NCBI RefSeq assembly: GCF_947254095.1
Contig: NZ_CAMYBV010000002.1
Coordinates: 1 to 64,000, forward strand
Direction: 5' to 3'
Length of the DNA stretch: 64,000 bases
DNA from: an uncultured Mobiluncus sp.
GTDB lineage: Bacteria; Actinomycetota; Actinomycetes; Actinomycetales; Actinomycetaceae
A program made the translations under genes and the position numbers. Of this stretch, positions 33,654 to 42,694 are shown in pieces (position 1 is the first letter of the stretch; each line of letters starts with the position of its first letter). Under the pieces are notes generated by a model. It had not been told where the DNA came from. It did not search any database and was given only the letters and a program-made list of their open reading frames with translations.

Positions 33654-35200
33654 TACGCATCGTCCTCCTGGGGCAAATCTGACGATAGCTGCGTGCTTTC
33701 GTCAGACATGACCGACGGCTGGGTGCCATCCTCGACTCCGGCCATCCAAGTGCGCAGCTCATTCCACTTGGCGAGTTCCGGGGCGGCGAGGCTACGTTCC
33801 CCCTCCGGGGTGGACATCAGCAGCGAGAGGGCCTCATCCATGAGATCTTTCGCTAAGGATAGCGCGGTACGCACTTCGATGGAATTGGCATCCGGGGCCA
33901 TCTCTAAGTGTTTTAGGGTTTCAGCTTCCAGTTTTGCGGCGGGGGTGTCTGTCGCGGGGGGGACTGCACAAGGTTCCTCGGGGAGCTTTTCGCGTGGAGG
34001 TTTCAGTCCGACGGTGGCCAAAATGGCTGCGGACTCTTTGCGGAGGAAGCGGGCTTGCAACGATATTTCGCCACCGGTCAGCTCGGCGCAAAAACCGTAA
34101 AGGTTCGCGGCGCGAGCTTGGTCCCCGCTGATTCTGGCGGATTTCGCTCCCATCTCATAAAGCACAATGGCGGTATCCACATCCCCGTGCTCCCGCGCTC
34201 GAGTGCCGGCGATTTCGGCACAGTTGACCGCCTGGATATGACGCCCCAAACCGGCCAAGCCCTGCACCAAGACGATGTCCAAGGTCCGCACCACCTCGTT
34301 GTTGATGCCGATATCGTGGGCTACGTCCAGAGCCCACGAAGCCAAGTCAACCACGATTTCCGGTTTGTTCAGTTCCACTAGGGAAGAAATCTGTTCCATC
34401 GCCGCGACCACCGCCATATAGGGCAGGTCATAGTCGCGGCACAGGTCAGTGACAATTCTGAGGTGGTTGGCGGCGTCCACGTGACGGCCGATGGCTCGAT
34501 ACCAGGTTCCCAGGAACTCGCGCACCTCGACTTGCAGGGCTAGGGGGTCCTCGGAATCGCGCCCTAAGATAAGCTCACCAAACTCCAGAGCCTCATCAAT
34601 TTGCCCGCTGCAAGCCAACAACACCGCGTCAGCCAGGTCCAAACGGGCTTTGAGGGATTCTTTTTCGGGACAGATGACCCGAGCTTGATCCAGAGTTTCC
34701 CGCCCATCGGCGTTGGCGCCGATGAGGGCGAAACCATGAACCAGGTGGGCGAGGGTAGCGGTGGTCAAATCCGGGTTTTGCGCCATAGCGGTGGGGTTAT
34801 CGAACAGCAGATCCACGATGTCACGCAAATCCTGACGAATCGCCCCCACGAAAGGCGAACCGTGTTCGGTGTCGTCATCGAGACGGAAAGACCGATCCAC
34901 GTGCAGTTGCGCGAGAGCCGCCGCTTGAGACACAATATCGCCAGCCCCCGCGGCTTGGGTGGCGGCGAACTTAAAGATAGCGCGGCAGGCGCTGACGTCC
35001 CCCAAAGCGTCCAAAATGGTGGCCCGGAGTCGCAGGAACGAAATAGCGTGGTGGGGAGCCACCGCACTTAAAGGGGCGTTGGGGAAAGCCTGCAGCATTC
35101 GGTCAGCGAGACGCCACGCATAAGAGCCGGTGGCATCCGTGTACGCTTCACACAGCTCATCCAGAGAATCTGGAACGGGAGGAAGAATGAAACGCTGCAT
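33653..35200 (-). CDS. TPR-like helical-repeat protein B, unknown function
   Basis: A 515-residue helical-repeat protein, paralogous to the neighbour downstream, with an acidic Pro/Ala-rich segment near 400-440 and an acidic C-terminal tail (STQLSSDLPQEDDA). Each repeat is about 35-40 residues. The ATG lacks a ribosome site. TAAACT is 6 nt upstream, and its TAA is also the stop codon of the preceding gene, so a leaderless internal promoter or coupling is likely. Function unknown. Confidence 0.78.
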   Translation of the reverse strand: MQRFILPPVPDSLDELCEAYTDATGSYAWRLADRMLQAFPNAPLSAVAPHHAISFLRLRATILDALGDVSACRAIFKFAATQAAGAGDIVSQAAALAQLHVDRSFRLDDDTEHGSPFVGAIRQDLRDIVDLLFDNPTAMAQNPDLTTATLAHLVHGFALIGANADGRETLDQARVICPEKESLKARLDLADAVLLACSGQIDEALEFGELILGRDSEDPLALQVEVREFLGTWYRAIGRHVDAANHLRIVTDLCRDYDLPYMAVVAAMEQISSLVELNKPEIVVDLASWALDVAHDIGINNEVVRTLDIVLVQGLAGLGRHIQAVNCAEIAGTRAREHGDVDTAIVLYEMGAKSARISGDQARAANLYGFCAELTGGEISLQARFLRKESAAILATVGLKPPREKLPEEPCAVPPATDTPAAKLEAETLKHLEMAPDANSIEVRTALSLAKDLMDEALSLLMSTPEGERSLAAPELAKWNELRTWMAGVEDGTQPSVMSDESTQLSSDLPQEDDA

Positions 35201-35206
35201 GAGGAA

Positions 35207-35212
35207 AGTTTA
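35207..35212 (-). promoter_or_regulatory. -10-like TAAACT overlapping the upstream stop codon
   Basis: Minus-strand TAAACT lies 6 nt before ATG 35200; its first three bases are the stop codon of the gene at 35210-36952. Confidence 0.4.
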
Positions 35213-36952
35213 TCCCGCCAACAGAGACAAATCGTCCAAAAGCGCGCGAGGTTTGCCCGAAATAGTAGCATCCACGAACTCGTCAGCTCTCACCAGCCAG
35301 TTGCGTGCCGCGCTTAGATCGTCTAACTGCCAATAGGCTTGCACCAGGTAACACGCTAAACGCAGCGACTGGCGGTGATCGTCGAGTCTTTCTCCGATTT
35401 CCAGCAACAGTTCGCCTGTGTCGATAACTTCGTTCCATTTTCCGGCCGCGGCCAGGAACGTCACCCGGTTTGCCCCCAGTACCAAGCGTTCCTTATCGGC
35501 AGAAATCGCGGCCGGAAGCGCCGAGAAATCGACCGAGTCCTTGAAAGTTCGCAACCGTTTCTCAACCTCGGCAACCTGTTGAACGTCCAGCAGTCGAAAC
35601 TCGGGAACGGGTTGTCGCAGCCAGGATGGGTCGTTTAGGTCAGGCAGCACCCATTCCGGACTGGTTTCGCTCAAACCCTGTTCGGCCAACAGATTTTTCA
35701 CCCCGAAACGGGCGCTCAAAAGGTCTTTTACCGAAGCGAAAGAACACAGCGGGGCTTCGTGCAGGCTCTGGATGACCCGCGTGGACATGGTGTTGTTAGC
35801 GTTACGGGAGTCAAAAGCCAGAGCAAGTTTCATGGCAACCGACTCGAGCCGGGCTTGTGCCAGCGCCAAAGTATCGGCCGGAGTGAGGCCCTCGAACGGA
35901 AGCCAACGATTCGACCCGTTGATTGCGAAGCCGAGGGGCGGCACTTTTGTGCCCGTCCCGATGAAAGCCCCCACGGCTCGGGACAGGAAAGTTGCCGCCG
36001 CACGGGTCGCCACCAGCAAATCCCAAGGATCCTCGGGGTTAGAGAACCACTGTGCGTGAGTTTCCAGCAGCTCCAACCCCTCGGGGATATTCCAAGTGGC
36101 CGCGCAAAAACGCAGGTGGGAGGCAATGTCACCGAGGTATTGCGACGTTTCGGTCTGGAGCCGGTAAGAGCGTTCGTGGGCGCGCCACGCCGCGTCGCCC
36201 TCGCCCGCCCAAGACAGCGGCAGCATCAGGAGGGGGTTGAGGTCATCCGGTTGAACGCACTGCCAGTCCGCCTCGGCGCTACGTTCCAAAGCGTCTCGGT
36301 ACAGAGAAAGCGCTTGGGCAAACTCCGAGGAGTTGACGGCCCAGGCGATGCGGGAACGGTAATGATGCAGGGGACAGTCCGCCTCGTCGCGAACCTCGCG
36401 GGGTATCTCTTCGAGGGCAGAAATGATTTCGAGGGCTTCGCGGGCGGCTTCGCGGTGGCCTCGCCCCAGCTCCACCTGGTGGCGGGTAATCCAGCGGGAA
36501 CGCAAGGAAATGCCCGCTTCTGCCGTGAAATATTCCATCCAGAAGGTCAGGTGTTCGATGAGTTTCGCGCTCACGCCGGGGTGCCGGGCCGCCAGGGTGG
36601 GGATTTGGAGCAGCTGTTGGGCGATGACCTGGTTTTGAGTCTCGGTGGGGACCATCTGACCGTGCGCGACCTGCTGGAGCACCCACGACAGAGTGGCCAA
36701 AGCAGATTCGGTGTCGCCGGACTCGAGGGCATCCCACACGAGTTCCAAGCGGACGGTGATTTCTGTTTCGTCCAAGCCGTGTTTGTGAGCCAAAGACGCC
36801 AGTTCCTCCAGGCGGTGCAGGCGCTCTGGACCCAAGGGGTCACCCAGGGCAGTTTCCAGATCATCGCCAATCTGCGTGGCGAGAATTTCTGGATCCACTC
36901 CCGGAACGAAACCGTCGGACTCAAAAATGCTCATCAGCACCCATTCTTGCAT
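35210..36952 (-). CDS. TPR-like helical-repeat protein C, unknown function
   Basis: About 580 residues, all helical, cytoplasmic. The middle is clearly related to the divergently transcribed gene at 37054: LLETHAQWFSNPEDPWDLLV here against LLERHLGLIRHAHDPWDLLV there, and LAQARLESVAMKLALAFDSRN against VAQARDLLGQAAATLAARYDERN (segments only). The start is ambiguous: GTG 36958 follows GGGGAA well, ATG 36952 is two codons later, ATG 36934 lacks a ribosome site, and an open frame extends to 37186 without support. About 100 bp separates it from the divergent gene, so both may share a control region. Confidence 0.78.
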   Translation of the reverse strand: MQEWVLMSIFESDGFVPGVDPEILATQIGDDLETALGDPLGPERLHRLEELASLAHKHGLDETEITVRLELVWDALESGDTESALATLSWVLQQVAHGQMVPTETQNQVIAQQLLQIPTLAARHPGVSAKLIEHLTFWMEYFTAEAGISLRSRWITRHQVELGRGHREAAREALEIISALEEIPREVRDEADCPLHHYRSRIAWAVNSSEFAQALSLYRDALERSAEADWQCVQPDDLNPLLMLPLSWAGEGDAAWRAHERSYRLQTETSQYLGDIASHLRFCAATWNIPEGLELLETHAQWFSNPEDPWDLLVATRAAATFLSRAVGAFIGTGTKVPPLGFAINGSNRWLPFEGLTPADTLALAQARLESVAMKLALAFDSRNANNTMSTRVIQSLHEAPLCSFASVKDLLSARFGVKNLLAEQGLSETSPEWVLPDLNDPSWLRQPVPEFRLLDVQQVAEVEKRLRTFKDSVDFSALPAAISADKERLVLGANRVTFLAAAGKWNEVIDTGELLLEIGERLDDHRQSLRLACYLVQAYWQLDDLSAARNWLVRADEFVDATISGKPRALLDDLSLLAG

Positions 36953-37053
36953 ATTCACGAGTTTCCCCAGTCCGGTTTCCCGGTGTGTCACACGTGCCCG
37001 GGCGGCGAGCCCCGGTATGGTGAGTTTAACCGGGATAGGTAAGGGGGAGCCTG

Positions 37054-38478
37054 TTGAGCATAACGTTTTCAGATGATGCTTACTCCTTCGACTCCACGCC
37101 GGATGATTCCGCCCCCTACAGCGCGGCGGTGTTAGCCACGCAGTTGATGAATGCGGCTTCGATTCCCCCCGGACTGCCGCGCACAAAAGCGACCTTAGAC
37201 GTGGTCAGTGCGGCTCGTGATGCGGGTTACGACGACTTGTTGGCCGGGGCCGAACTGGAGCTAATTGGCTGCTATCTGGAAGGACGCAACCCTGGGAAGG
37301 CGCTGGAAGCATTTTCCTCCACTTTGACGCGCTTGCTGCATCGCCCGGAACTCTACGACTCCCGTCAGCTGGAGCAGCTCTCCCGGTACTATCCCGAGGT
37401 CATCGAAAGCGCCTGCACCCACCCCGATGTTCCCCTGTCGCTGCTGAATCATTTATTGGCCGGTTTGCAGGCTTTACAAGTCAGCCTCGAGCCCTCGTCG
37501 GCCGCCGGTGACTACCTGCGCCACCGGATGCGCGAAGCGTTGGGAAACCCCGCTAGTGACCGGTACTTCTTGGACCGCGCCATCGACCAGATTACCCCCG
37601 CGGATCATCCGGCGCTGGGACGCGCGGTCGATATTTCTCAAGTGGAACTGGCCTGGGATCGTCACCCGGAGCAGGCGTTACAGGTGTCGTGGCGGATGCT
37701 GACTCACGAGGTTCCCGGCCCACAGAAGGCGCGGCTGCTGCGGGTGATGCTCCCCGGGCTGGTAGCCACGGATGCCTGGCAGGTCGCCTGGGAAGCGCAC
37801 TTGGTGGCTTATGAATATGACCGTGAGGAATCCCGTCTGTCTGAGATTTGTGAACACTTCCGGTTCCTGGCGGTGGCGGGAATGTGGCCACGTTTGCTCC
37901 TGTTGCTGGAACGGCACCTGGGTCTCATTCGCCATGCTCACGACCCGTGGGATTTGTTGGTCGGCCTGCGAGCTGTTGTCGGGGCGCTCGAGGCTTTGGA
38001 CTGGGCTGGATACGGGAATTATCCCTTGAAAGTATCTCTGGCTCCGGCTTCGCGTTTCCACGAGATTCCGGCTCTGGTGCACCCGAGTGTGGCCCAGGCC
38101 CGCGATTTGCTGGGGCAGGCAGCCGCGACCTTAGCGGCTCGCTATGATGAGCGCAACGGCAATGTTGAGGTGTCGTCGTCGTTGGGTCTGCTGGATTCGC
38201 ATCCCCTCCCTGACGGTCTGTTGTTGCAAGGCAATGAGGGGGACGCGCGGTTTATGGCTCGGCTGCTGCGGGCGCGGGCGCTGCTGGAATGCGACCAAGG
38301 GTTTGACGCTCTGCTGCTGTTGGGAGGGCTGGAACAGACGAACTTCCCCTCCGTGCGGCGTCTCGGTCCCGAGATTCGAATGCTGACGTCCCTAGCGCGG
38401 ATGCAGATGTCTCACGACTCCGCCAGCGCCGCGGAATCGTCGGCTGCCAAATCCGATCCCGAATCCCAATCTGCCTAG
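37054..38478 (+). CDS. TPR-like helical-repeat protein D, divergent paralogue
   Basis: A 474-residue helical-repeat protein, collinear with the divergent gene across most of its length, including the shared DPWDLLV core near residue 305. It ends in a Ser/Ala-rich low-complexity tail. It has no signal peptide or catalytic motif. TTG 37054 is the only in-frame start near the ribosome site AGGGGGAG; the ATGs nearby are out of frame. The gene converges with the ABC importer genes. Confidence 0.77.
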   Translation: MSITFSDDAYSFDSTPDDSAPYSAAVLATQLMNAASIPPGLPRTKATLDVVSAARDAGYDDLLAGAELELIGCYLEGRNPGKALEAFSSTLTRLLHRPELYDSRQLEQLSRYYPEVIESACTHPDVPLSLLNHLLAGLQALQVSLEPSSAAGDYLRHRMREALGNPASDRYFLDRAIDQITPADHPALGRAVDISQVELAWDRHPEQALQVSWRMLTHEVPGPQKARLLRVMLPGLVATDAWQVAWEAHLVAYEYDREESRLSEICEHFRFLAVAGMWPRLLLLLERHLGLIRHAHDPWDLLVGLRAVVGALEALDWAGYGNYPLKVSLAPASRFHEIPALVHPSVAQARDLLGQAAATLAARYDERNGNVEVSSSLGLLDSHPLPDGLLLQGNEGDARFMARLLRARALLECDQGFDALLLLGGLEQTNFPSVRRLGPEIRMLTSLARMQMSHDSASAAESSAAKSDPESQSA

Positions 38479-38506
38479 CTTTGCCGCGGGCCAGCCAAAA
38501 GCAGGG

Positions 38507-39274
38507 TTACCGCGGTTGTTCCCCCTGCAACTTGTGCAGGAACTGGCGAGTGCGTTCCTGAGTGGGGTGGTGAATGAGCTGTTCCGCGGGGCCCTCTTCC
38601 AGCACGGTGCCGCCGTCCATGAAAACGGCACGGTCAGCGACCTGGGCGGCGAACTCCATCTCGTGAGTGACGATAACCATCGTCATGCGTTCGTCAGCCA
38701 GAGAGCGGATAATGGCCAGGATTTCGCCGGTCAGCTCGGGGTCCAGCGCGGAAGTTGGCTCGTCAAAGTACAGCATTCGCGGTTTCAACGCGAGTGCTCG
38801 GGCGATGGCTACCCGCTGCTTTTGCCCCCCGCTCAGCTCGGAGGGGTAGGCATTGCCTTTGTCTCCCAAGTTCATGCGTTCCAGGAGCTGTTGGGCTTCG
38901 GCGCGAACCTCGGCCGGGTGACGATGTTGCACTTTAATCGGGGCATCGGTGAGGTTGCGCATGACGTTCCAGTGGGGGAACAGGTTGAAGTTCTGGAACA
39001 CCAGTCCGTAGTCGTGCCGAAATCGTTTTTCGTCGCCGCTCGAGGTTTTTTCACCATTTTTCATGGTCAGGGCGGTTTCCCCGAAGTATTCGATGCTCCC
39101 GGAATCCATGCGGTCCAGGAAAGTGGCGCAGCGCAGCAAGGTGGACTTCCCCGAACCGGAAGGACCCAGAATCGCCAGGACCTCGCCCTGCTCGACCTGT
39201 ACGCAGACCCCTTTCAAGACGGCTAGGTCGCCGAAACTCTTGTGCATGTCTTTAATGGATAGTGCGGTGCTCAT
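38507..39274 (-). CDS. Polar amino acid ABC transporter, ATP-binding protein (GlnQ-like)
   Basis: Energises import of a polar amino acid. The 255-residue ATPase shows Walker A GPSGSGKST near 36, FQNFNLFPHWNV (Q-loop), signature LSGGQKQRVAIARAL and Walker B MLYFDEPTSALDPE, all typical of the GlnQ/HisP group. ATG 39274 follows CAGGGA; an ATG 24 bases upstream overlaps the permease stop but has no ribosome site. It is the last gene of a three-gene minus-strand operon. Confidence 0.94.
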   Translation of the reverse strand: MSTALSIKDMHKSFGDLAVLKGVCVQVEQGEVLAILGPSGSGKSTLLRCATFLDRMDSGSIEYFGETALTMKNGEKTSSGDEKRFRHDYGLVFQNFNLFPHWNVMRNLTDAPIKVQHRHPAEVRAEAQQLLERMNLGDKGNAYPSELSGGQKQRVAIARALALKPRMLYFDEPTSALDPELTGEILAIIRSLADERMTMVIVTHEMEFAAQVADRAVFMDGGTVLEEGPAEQLIHHPTQERTRQFLHKLQGEQPR

Positions 39275-39299
39275 GATTCCCTGCTTTGCTGGTGACATC

Positions 39300-39953
39300 T
39301 CAGATTTGGTATTTGCTGACGCGTTTTTCCAACTTACTCATGGTCATGGCCACCACCATGTTAAAGACGTAATAGAAAATGCCGGCAGCGACGAAAGGCG
39401 CCATCGAAGCGGTGGTGGAGGCGTATTCCCTGGCGATGGAAAACATTTCCAAGAAAGAAATGACTTGGGCCAGGGACGTGTCCTTGACCAGGGTGATGAC
39501 TTCGTTAGTGATGGAAGGCAGCACCGTGCGAAACATCTGGGGCAGCTTGATGGTATAGAAAGTGCGCTGCTGAGAATAGCCCAGAACAAACGCCGCTTCA
39601 GTTTGCCCCTGGGGGATAGCTTGGAAACCGCCGCGATAGATTTCGGCGAAATAGGCGGCGTAGTTGATGGAAAAAGCAATGATGGCAGCCCAGAAATTGT
39701 AAGACGCACTGATAGGCACTTTGAACAGGTAATACGGCCCAAAATACACGACCATGAGCTGCAGCATCAGGGGAGTGCCACGCATAATCGAGATATAGAA
39801 CTGGACTATCCAGTTCAGGGGTTTAAACGGAGCTACCCGCCCGGCGTACACCAGTAATCCCAGGGGGAGGGATATGACCAGCGTCAGCGCGAACAAAATC
39901 ACGGTGCGGCCAAAGCCCAAGGTCAGTTCAGGAAGGAAAGTCCACTCGTTCAT
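39300..39953 (-). CDS. Polar amino acid ABC transporter permease (HisM/GlnP-like)
   Basis: A 217-residue membrane protein with about five helices and the family EAA loop EAAFVLGYSQQRTFYTIKLP near residue 138. SIMRGTPLMLQL near 55 is the usual N-terminal signature. Only one permease gene is present, so it probably forms a homodimer. The ATG has no clear ribosome site. A large hairpin lies between this gene and the binding-protein gene upstream. Confidence 0.94.
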   Translation of the reverse strand: MNEWTFLPELTLGFGRTVILFALTLVISLPLGLLVYAGRVAPFKPLNWIVQFYISIMRGTPLMLQLMVVYFGPYYLFKVPISASYNFWAAIIAFSINYAAYFAEIYRGGFQAIPQGQTEAAFVLGYSQQRTFYTIKLPQMFRTVLPSITNEVITLVKDTSLAQVISFLEMFSIAREYASTTASMAPFVAAGIFYYVFNMVVAMTMSKLEKRVSKYQI

Positions 39954-39972
39954 GTTGCATTCTTAAACTGAG

Positions 39973-40026
39973 GAGTTTTCGGTGCCGCTTAGTGCTGTCC
40001 CGCGCTAAAAGCGACACCGAAAACTC
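39973..40026 (-). repeat. Large imperfect hairpin between binding-protein and permease genes
   Basis: Bases 39973-39990 pair with 40009-40026 over 18 bp with one mismatch, with an inner AGTGC/GCGCT pairing in the loop. Such hairpins after a solute-binding-protein gene often raise its mRNA over that of the permease by processing or partial termination. Confidence 0.7.
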
Positions 40027-40040
40027 AACTTTGGCTACGT

Positions 40041-40868
40041 TTATTTGGTGATGACGGCGTTTTCCAAGCCGTATTTCTTGGCGAGTTCCATGAACTTGCC
40101 GTCCGCAATCATCTCATCGAGGGTGGCTTGCACCTGGTCATGCAGGGCTTCGTTGCCGAGTTTGAAGCCCACACCGTACTGTTCGGTCTGCACCGGCTTT
40201 TCCATGATGGTGAACAGTTCCTTTTTGCGCGTCTCTAGCTGGTAGTTGGCGACACCGATGTCCACAGCCACCGCGTCGGCAGCCCCCGCTTCCAAACTCA
40301 TGAACGCATTGTTGTAGTCGGGAACTTTGCTGAGGGTTTTGAATGAAGCGAGCAAATCCTTGTTGGCTTCGTCCTCGAGGGCTGCCAAGCCGGAAGAATC
40401 AGCCTGCACTATGACGGTCTTGCCCGCCAGAGCCGCGGCGTCTTTCAGGTTGTCGGCGCTGCGGGTCACAAAAACAATGGAGTTATCTACATAAGGTTTT
40501 GACCAGGTGTACTTGTCCTCGCGGCCGTTCATGGTGAAACCGTTCCACAAGCAATCCACTGACCCCGAGTCGAGCTGCATATCTTTGGCATCCCAGTCGA
40601 TGGGTTTCTTTTCCAGGGTCCATTTGTTTCGTTTCGCTACCTCGGCAGCCAAGTCCAAGTCGAAACCGGTGTATTCCCCAGTCGTTTCGTCCTTGTAACC
40701 GTAAGGAGGGAAGTTCGCGTCAAAGCCGACCACGAACTTGTCGCCGGCACTTTTCGTGGAGTTGTCCCCTGCGGCGCCGGCGTTTTGCGAAGAGGCTCCG
40801 CCGCAAGCAGTCAAAGAAAAAGCCACGGCGAGACCTGCCGCGAGACTGACAATTTTTTTCAAAACCAT
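40041..40868 (-). CDS. Amino acid ABC transporter substrate-binding lipoprotein
   Basis: Extracellular binding protein anchored by lipid. The 275-residue precursor has a signal peptide with lipobox LTAC (Cys near residue 22), a Ser/Ala/Gly-rich linker, and the SBP family 3 motif YKDETTGEYTGFDLDLAAEV near 58-77. VVGFDANFPPYG is the usual start of the mature fold. It is the first gene of the importer operon with AAAGGAAAG as ribosome site. The ligand could be glutamine, glutamate, cystine or a basic amino acid; sequence alone does not decide. Confidence 0.94.
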   Translation of the reverse strand: MVLKKIVSLAAGLAVAFSLTACGGASSQNAGAAGDNSTKSAGDKFVVGFDANFPPYGYKDETTGEYTGFDLDLAAEVAKRNKWTLEKKPIDWDAKDMQLDSGSVDCLWNGFTMNGREDKYTWSKPYVDNSIVFVTRSADNLKDAAALAGKTVIVQADSSGLAALEDEANKDLLASFKTLSKVPDYNNAFMSLEAGAADAVAVDIGVANYQLETRKKELFTIMEKPVQTEQYGVGFKLGNEALHDQVQATLDEMIADGKFMELAKKYGLENAVITK

Positions 40869-41080
40869 TGTCTTTCCTTTAAATAGTGAAAATGACTTTT
40901 GTCTTTTGCAGTCTAACAGCGTGACCGCGGGGATTTAAACCGCGTCAGAAATCCGGGCAATTCCAAAACACGCCGAGGCGCATCCCGGTAAATTGCGCAA
41001 CACTCACTAAATTTTTGGCGTCAAAAAACCGACATTACTTTAACCCTTAAGTTCAAGGTTAAGGTTGGAAGGGGAAAATC

Positions 41081-42595
41081 ATGATGGAACCAGCACCACT
41101 GGCAGTCATCCGTGTCGTAGGCGTCGGAGGTGGCGGTGTCAACGCGGTAAACCGGATGATTGAGTCGAATCTGCGCGGTGTCGAGTTCATCGCGATTAAC
41201 ACCGATGCGCAAGCGCTGTTGATGTCGGATGCAGACGTCAAACTGGAGATTGGTAGGGAGTCTACCCACGGTTTGGGCGCAGGAGCCGATCCGGAAGTCG
41301 GCAAGGCGGCCGCGACTGCTCACGAGGACGATATCCGCGAGGTATTGCGCGATTCCAATATGGTCTTTGTGACTGCTGGAGAAGGCGGTGGCACCGGTAC
41401 TGGTGGGGCTCCGGTTGTGGCCGGTATCGCCCGCGAGCTCGGCGCTTTGACTATCGGTGTGGTCACCCGGCCCTTCCAATTTGAGGGTCGCCGACGCGAG
41501 CAGCAGGCCGACCGTGGTATTGAAGCGCTGCGCGAACAAGTCGATGCCCTCATTGTGATCCCAAACCAGCGCCTGTTGGAATCCACGGACACCAATCTCT
41601 CAGTTTTGGATGCTTTCCGTGCCGCTGACCAGGTCCTGCAATCCTCTGTGCAGGGTATCACCGAAATTATCACCATCCCCGGCACCATCAACGTCGACTT
41701 CGCAGACGTGACCACCACCTTGAAAGACGCCAAGACCGCCCTGATGGGGATTGGGACAGCCACCGGCCCGGATCGAGCCCTCATTGCGGTGGAGATGGCG
41801 ATTTCTTCACCGCTGCTGGAAAGCTCTATGGACGGTGCCGACCGAGTCCTCATCTTCTTCCAAGGCGGAACGGATCTGGGTATGCAAGAGATGAACGACG
41901 CCGCCCAGATGGTTCGCGAACTGGCCGATCCGGAGGCTAACGTCATCGTCGGTTACGCTCCGAACGAAGAATTTGCCGATGAGATTAAAGTCACGGTTAT
42001 CGCTGCAGGTTTCGAACGCGAAGATGGGAACGCGTCCTCCGCGCGAGCCGCTCAGACTTCCTCCGTTGCCCGTTCAGCAGCACGTCCCGCCCCATCCGCT
42101 CCGAGCGCCAAGCCGGCCGCCGCGACCCGGGCTAGTGAACCGAGCGAAAAGCGGACGGTACCGCAGCCGAGCTCGAAAGCACCCGCGGCTGCGAAACCGG
42201 ACCCGGCACCTGCTGAAACCGCTTCTGAAAAGGAAGAAATCCTCGACGGAATCGAAGCCCGACTGGCTCAGCACCGCCACGAATCCGCCGCGAAAGTTCC
42301 CGAGCTGAAAGCTCCGAAGTTCCCTGCTGGTACCGAGGCGATGGGAACTTTGAAGCCCAAGTCCGAGCCGCACCAGCCGGAAATCAAGCTCACCGGGCTG
42401 AGCGGAATTCCTGACGCGAAACGCGAACCTTTAGCCGTTACCTCCGGGATTCGTCCGGTGTCTCCCGATGCGGCGAGCGTGCCGGACTACGTGGATTCCT
42501 CGCGGGAACAGCATGCCCCGGCACTGCGTTTGGAACAGGTTTTCGATGACATCGCGGGGGACGATGAACTCGACATCCCGGACTTCTTAAAATAA
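41081..42595 (+). CDS. ftsZ: Cell division protein FtsZ
   Basis: Tubulin-like GTPase that forms the division ring. The tubulin signature GGGTGTG is at 102-108 and the T7 catalytic loop NVDFAD at 204-209. AGEGGGTGTGGAPVV is the actinobacterial form. At 504 residues it is longer than usual because of a 170-residue Ala/Pro/Ser linker (about 315-490); the C-terminal peptide DELDIPDFLK binds SepF. A variant is seen in TLKDAKTALMGIG, where most FtsZ have a Gly before the S/T-A-L. ATG 41081 or 41084 after GGAAGGGG. Unusually, an ABC importer, not ftsQ, lies upstream, and ylmD/ylmE are missing downstream. Confidence 0.97.
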   Translation: MMEPAPLAVIRVVGVGGGGVNAVNRMIESNLRGVEFIAINTDAQALLMSDADVKLEIGRESTHGLGAGADPEVGKAAATAHEDDIREVLRDSNMVFVTAGEGGGTGTGGAPVVAGIARELGALTIGVVTRPFQFEGRRREQQADRGIEALREQVDALIVIPNQRLLESTDTNLSVLDAFRAADQVLQSSVQGITEIITIPGTINVDFADVTTTLKDAKTALMGIGTATGPDRALIAVEMAISSPLLESSMDGADRVLIFFQGGTDLGMQEMNDAAQMVRELADPEANVIVGYAPNEEFADEIKVTVIAAGFEREDGNASSARAAQTSSVARSAARPAPSAPSAKPAAATRASEPSEKRTVPQPSSKAPAAAKPDPAPAETASEKEEILDGIEARLAQHRHESAAKVPELKAPKFPAGTEAMGTLKPKSEPHQPEIKLTGLSGIPDAKREPLAVTSGIRPVSPDAASVPDYVDSSREQHAPALRLEQVFDDIAGDDELDIPDFLK

Positions 42596-42665
42596 GTCTG
42601 TCTCATCCAGGCAGCGAGGCTGTTTCACCCGAAACTTTCTTCGCATCTCCCAAAAGAAAACCGTT

Positions 42666-42694
42666 CCCGTCGTTGACTCCCAGTCATCGACGGG
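42666..42694 (+). terminator. Hairpin after ftsZ
   Basis: A 13-bp stem with one mismatch (42666-42678 with 42682-42694) closes on a CCC loop, followed by GCGGCTTTCGCAATTTT. The stem is convincing and the T-tail is weak. It suggests ftsZ and sepF have partly separate transcripts. Confidence 0.6.

Noticed and set aside
35759..37042. Long plus-strand open frame of 427 codons
   Set aside because: It is antisense to helical-repeat protein C, has Gln/Gly/Arg-rich low-complexity composition typical of the reverse of a coding frame, and no ribosome site.
36953..37186. N-terminal extension of helical-repeat protein C
   Set aside because: The extra residues overlap the divergent gene's coding region, look like shadow translation (Arg/Ser/Pro/His-rich), and lack a ribosome site.
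41040..41062. TTAACC / GGTTAA repeat in the ftsZ leader as an operator
   Set aside because: Arms are only 6 bp with imperfect extension in AT-rich DNA; chance is likely.
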